Positions 5,906 to 7,355 of a stretch of 7,355 bases of DNA are shown in pieces. Within the stretch, counting starts at the first letter, position 1. Each line of letters starts with the position of its first letter. The DNA comes from Comamonadaceae bacterium. Its GTDB lineage: Bacteria > Pseudomonadota > Gammaproteobacteria > Burkholderiales > Burkholderiaceae_C. The position numbers and the translations under genes were made by a program. The notes beneath the pieces were generated by a model, which ran no database searches, was not told where the DNA came from, and saw only the letters and a list, made by a program, of their open reading frames with translations. The stretch lies in NCBI GenBank assembly GCA_947460165.1, contig CANHKH010000168.1, positions 1 through 7,355 on the forward strand. The letters run 5' to 3'.

Positions 5906-5970
5906 GCATGGGGTCACTGGACCACGCGCTAAGCTTCCGTTGTTTTAACCTTTATTCAAACATCTAAATC
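5906..5970 (+). other. 65-bp intergenic gap with AT-rich tail
   Basis: Between the receptor stop and the nitroreductase ATG. The last 30 bases are AT-rich compared with the surroundings and include TTGTTT and TTTATT, but no well-spaced promoter pair could be defined, and no Shine-Dalgarno precedes the ATG. A weak internal promoter or an unstructured ribosome landing site are both possible. Confidence 0.3.
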
Positions 5971-6555
5971 ATGAAAATTTCCGACGCTTGCCTGGACCAA
6001 ATCTTCAACAAGGCCCGCACGGCCAACGGCTTCACTGACAAGCCCGTGCCTGCCCAACTGCTGCAAGAGGTCTATGACTTGGCCAAGATGGGCCCCACGT
6101 CCATGAACACCCAGCCCACGCGCTATGTGTTTTTGACCACACCCGCGTCCAAAGAGCGCTTGCTGCCCGCCTTGTCGCCGACCAATGTGGACAAAACCAA
6201 GTCGGCACCCGTGACCGTGATCGTGGCCACCGACACGCGCTTTTTTGAGCACATGCCCGTGGTTTGGCACAACCCAGGCGCCAAGGAAATGTTTGAGGGC
6301 AATGCGGTCATGGCTGGCGCCACCGCCACCCGCAACAGCACCTTGGGCGGCGCCTACTTCATGGTGGCCGCGCGTGCGCTGGGTTTGGACTGCGGTCCCA
6401 TGAGTGGGGTGGACCTGGCCAAGGTCAATGCCGAGTTCTTTGCCGACGGCCGCTTTCAAGCCAACTTTTTGATCAACCTCGGCTACATGGACGAGAGCAA
6501 GTTGTTCAATCGCAACCCACGCCTGAGCTTTGAGCAGGCCTGCCAGGTGCTCTGA
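5971..6555 (+). CDS. Nitroreductase-family FMN oxidoreductase (RutE/TcpB-like)
   Basis: A 194-residue flavin oxidoreductase of the nitroreductase superfamily, collinear with E. coli RutE (about 196 aa) as I recall it: ARTANGF at 15-21, KMGPTSMNTQPTRYVFL at 39-55, APVTVIVATDTRFFEHMP at 79-96, RNSTLGGAYFMVAARALGLDCGPMSGVD at 121-148, NFLINLGY at 165-172 and RLSFEQACQVL at the end. The family binds FMN and uses NAD(P)H. RutE reduces malonic semialdehyde in pyrimidine breakdown, but no other rut gene is present. In 2,4,6-trichlorophenol degraders a nitroreductase homologue, TcpB, reduces chlorohydroxyquinone to the quinol and is encoded immediately before the dioxygenase TcpC, the same order as here. 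A hydroxyquinone reductase role is therefore my favoured inference. There is no clear ribosome site before the start. Confidence 0.9.
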   Translation: MKISDACLDQIFNKARTANGFTDKPVPAQLLQEVYDLAKMGPTSMNTQPTRYVFLTTPASKERLLPALSPTNVDKTKSAPVTVIVATDTRFFEHMPVVWHNPGAKEMFEGNAVMAGATATRNSTLGGAYFMVAARALGLDCGPMSGVDLAKVNAEFFADGRFQANFLINLGYMDESKLFNRNPRLSFEQACQVL

Positions 6556-6569
6556 GCCCGCACACGCCT

Positions 6570-6623
6570 TGTGGGCGGCTGGCCCAGTTGCAGGGGCGCA
6601 CTTTGCGCAGGCCAGCCCCCACA
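6570..6623 (+). repeat. Long nested hairpin between nitroreductase and dioxygenase 2
   Basis: TGTGGG (6570-6575) plus GGCTGGCC (6577-6584) pair with GGCCAGCC (6610-6617) plus CCCACA (6618-6623), giving a 14-bp stem with one bulged C at 6576. Inside the loop, GCGCA (6596-6600) and TGCGC (6604-6608) form a second 5-bp stem around CTT. There is no T-run after it on either strand, so it is not a standard intrinsic terminator. It could protect or process the mRNA and set a different level for the distal gene, or be a copy of a dispersed palindromic repeat. Confidence 0.65.
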
Positions 6624-6637
6624 CAGAAACAAACATC

Positions 6638-6643
6638 AGGAGA
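6638..6643 (+). promoter_or_regulatory. Ribosome binding site of dioxygenase 2
   Basis: AGGAGA lies seven bases before the ATG at 6651. The leader CAGGAGACAAGACC is nearly identical to that of the receptor gene (CAGGAGACAAACC before 4925), differing by one inserted base, and sits just downstream of the nested hairpin. Confidence 0.75.
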
Positions 6644-6650
6644 CAAGACC

Positions 6651-7355
6651 ATGGCCCAGTTGCAAATTGAAGGCAAAGACCTCGCCGAGGCGGTGATTCA
6701 GCGCATGGCTGACAGCCCAGACCCACGCTTCAAGCAGGTTCTGACCTCGCTGGTCAAGCATGCCCATGCCTTTGTGCAAGATGTGGACCTCCAGCCTGAA
6801 GAGTGGATGACGGCCATCGAGTTCCTCACCGCCTGCGGCAAGATGTGCGACGAAAAGCGCCAAGAGTTCATCTTGCTGTCTGACACGCTGGGCATCTCCA
6901 TGCTGGTCGTGGCCTTGGAGCAGGCGCGTGGTGCGGTCGAACTCAAAGCCAACCCCCCTCAAATTGCGCCCACCGAGGCCACGGTTTTAGGTCCTTTTTT
7001 CTGGGAAGGCGCGCCCGAGTTGCCGCTGGGCGCTGACATCAGTGACCAGCAATCCGGCGAGCCCTGCTACTACCACGGTCAGGTCACCGACACGGCGGGC
7101 AAGCCCATTGAAGGCGCCATCCTTGACGTGTGGTCTGGCGATGGCGATGGCTTTTACGACATGCAAAAAGGCGATGGCAACACCATGGCCTTGCGGGCGC
7201 GCTTTCGCACCGACAAGAACGGCCATTACCACTACTGGTCCATCAAGCCGGCTTTTTACCCGGTGCCCGACGACGGCCCGGTGGGCGGCATGCTCAGGCG
7301 CATGGGCCGCCATCCCAACCGCCCTGGCCACATGCACACCATGTTGCAGGCCCAA
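6651..7355 (+). CDS. Intradiol ring-cleavage dioxygenase 2, hydroxyquinol-type (3' end cut by window)
   Basis: The first 235 residues of a second non-haem Fe(III) intradiol dioxygenase; the frame is open to the right edge and about 40-60 residues are probably missing. The dimerisation domain (RQEFILLSDTLGISMLVV, 70-87) and catalytic domain are intact. Iron ligands are Tyr169 (GFYDMQ), Tyr203 (AFYPVP), His227 and His229 (RPGHMH), spaced 34/24/2. Asp78, the position that marks hydroxyquinol rather than catechol dioxygenases, is present. Compared with dioxygenase 1 the pocket carries Leu113 instead of Phe and Val205 instead of Ile, and has GPFFWEG instead of GPFHVPD, so the ring-substituent preference may differ. 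The N-terminal domains of the two proteins are clearly homologous, but the pair is diverged, not a recent tandem copy. It follows a nitroreductase gene as TcpC follows TcpB. A substituted-hydroxyquinol substrate is inferred. Confidence 0.9.
   Translation, partial: MAQLQIEGKDLAEAVIQRMADSPDPRFKQVLTSLVKHAHAFVQDVDLQPEEWMTAIEFLTACGKMCDEKRQEFILLSDTLGISMLVVALEQARGAVELKANPPQIAPTEATVLGPFFWEGAPELPLGADISDQQSGEPCYYHGQVTDTAGKPIEGAILDVWSGDGDGFYDMQKGDGNTMALRARFRTDKNGHYHYWSIKPAFYPVPDDGPVGGMLRRMGRHPNRPGHMHTMLQAQ

Noticed and set aside
4808..5917. Minus-strand open frame of 369 codons
   Set aside because: It is antisense to the Bug receptor gene, which has a signal peptide and family motifs. The complementary frame is a codon-bias artefact.
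6570..6623. Intrinsic terminator after the nitroreductase gene
   Set aside because: The stem is strong, but no T-tract follows on either strand, and the same-strand dioxygenase with a good ribosome site follows directly.
5956..6726. Minus-strand open frame of 256 codons
   Set aside because: It is antisense to the nitroreductase and spans the intergenic hairpin. No motif is recognisable.
1..7355. CRISPR array, tRNA/rRNA genes, insertion sequence or attachment site
   Set aside because: No spaced direct repeats, no RNA-gene signature and no transposase or integrase motif were seen on either strand. Coding density is continuous with no gap above 178 bp.

Overview
The window looks like chromosomal DNA of a GC-rich betaproteobacterium, most likely order Burkholderiales and perhaps Comamonadaceae. 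The evidence is a beta-type ArgH N-terminus, a Bug/TTT-type periplasmic receptor inside a catabolic operon, and uniformly high GC with no mobile-element signature. The genus cannot be fixed from the sequence alone.

The left part (1-2614) is transcribed leftward. It holds a LysR-type regulator (1688-2614), a 22-bp perfect inverted repeat, a type II toxin-antitoxin pair (Phd/YefM antitoxin 1394-1645; PIN-domain toxin 958-1407) and the 5' two-thirds of argH (runs off the left edge). Antitoxin and toxin overlap by 14 bp. Toxin and argH share an ATGA stop/start, so a core arginine-biosynthesis gene appears translationally coupled to a toxin gene.

The right part (2793-7355) is a rightward catabolic cluster divergent from the LysR gene. 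The 178-bp divergent spacer contains a 15-bp palindrome with a T-N11-A core, a good candidate LysR box. The gene order is: intradiol dioxygenase 1, YciI-family protein, Dabb-family protein, NTF2/SnoaL-like protein, Bug/TTT solute receptor, RutE/TcpB-like nitroreductase, intradiol dioxygenase 2 (cut by the right edge). Both dioxygenases carry the Tyr-Tyr-His-His iron ligands with the usual spacing. Dioxygenase 1 also matches the recalled active-site set of hydroxyquinol 1,2-dioxygenase at every position.

My reading is a hydroxyquinol-centred aromatic pathway. The receptor would bind an aromatic or organic acid outside the cell. The nitroreductase may keep a hydroxyquinone reduced to hydroxyquinol (as TcpB does). 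The YciI protein may act on a substituted hydroxyquinone (as TftG does). One or both dioxygenases would open the ring to 3-hydroxymuconate/maleylacetate. The Dabb and NTF2-like proteins are unassigned and could supply a lyase, isomerase or dehydrohalogenase step. The monooxygenase and maleylacetate reductase expected for such a pathway are not in this window. The combination is the most interesting feature here, and its substrate is unknown.
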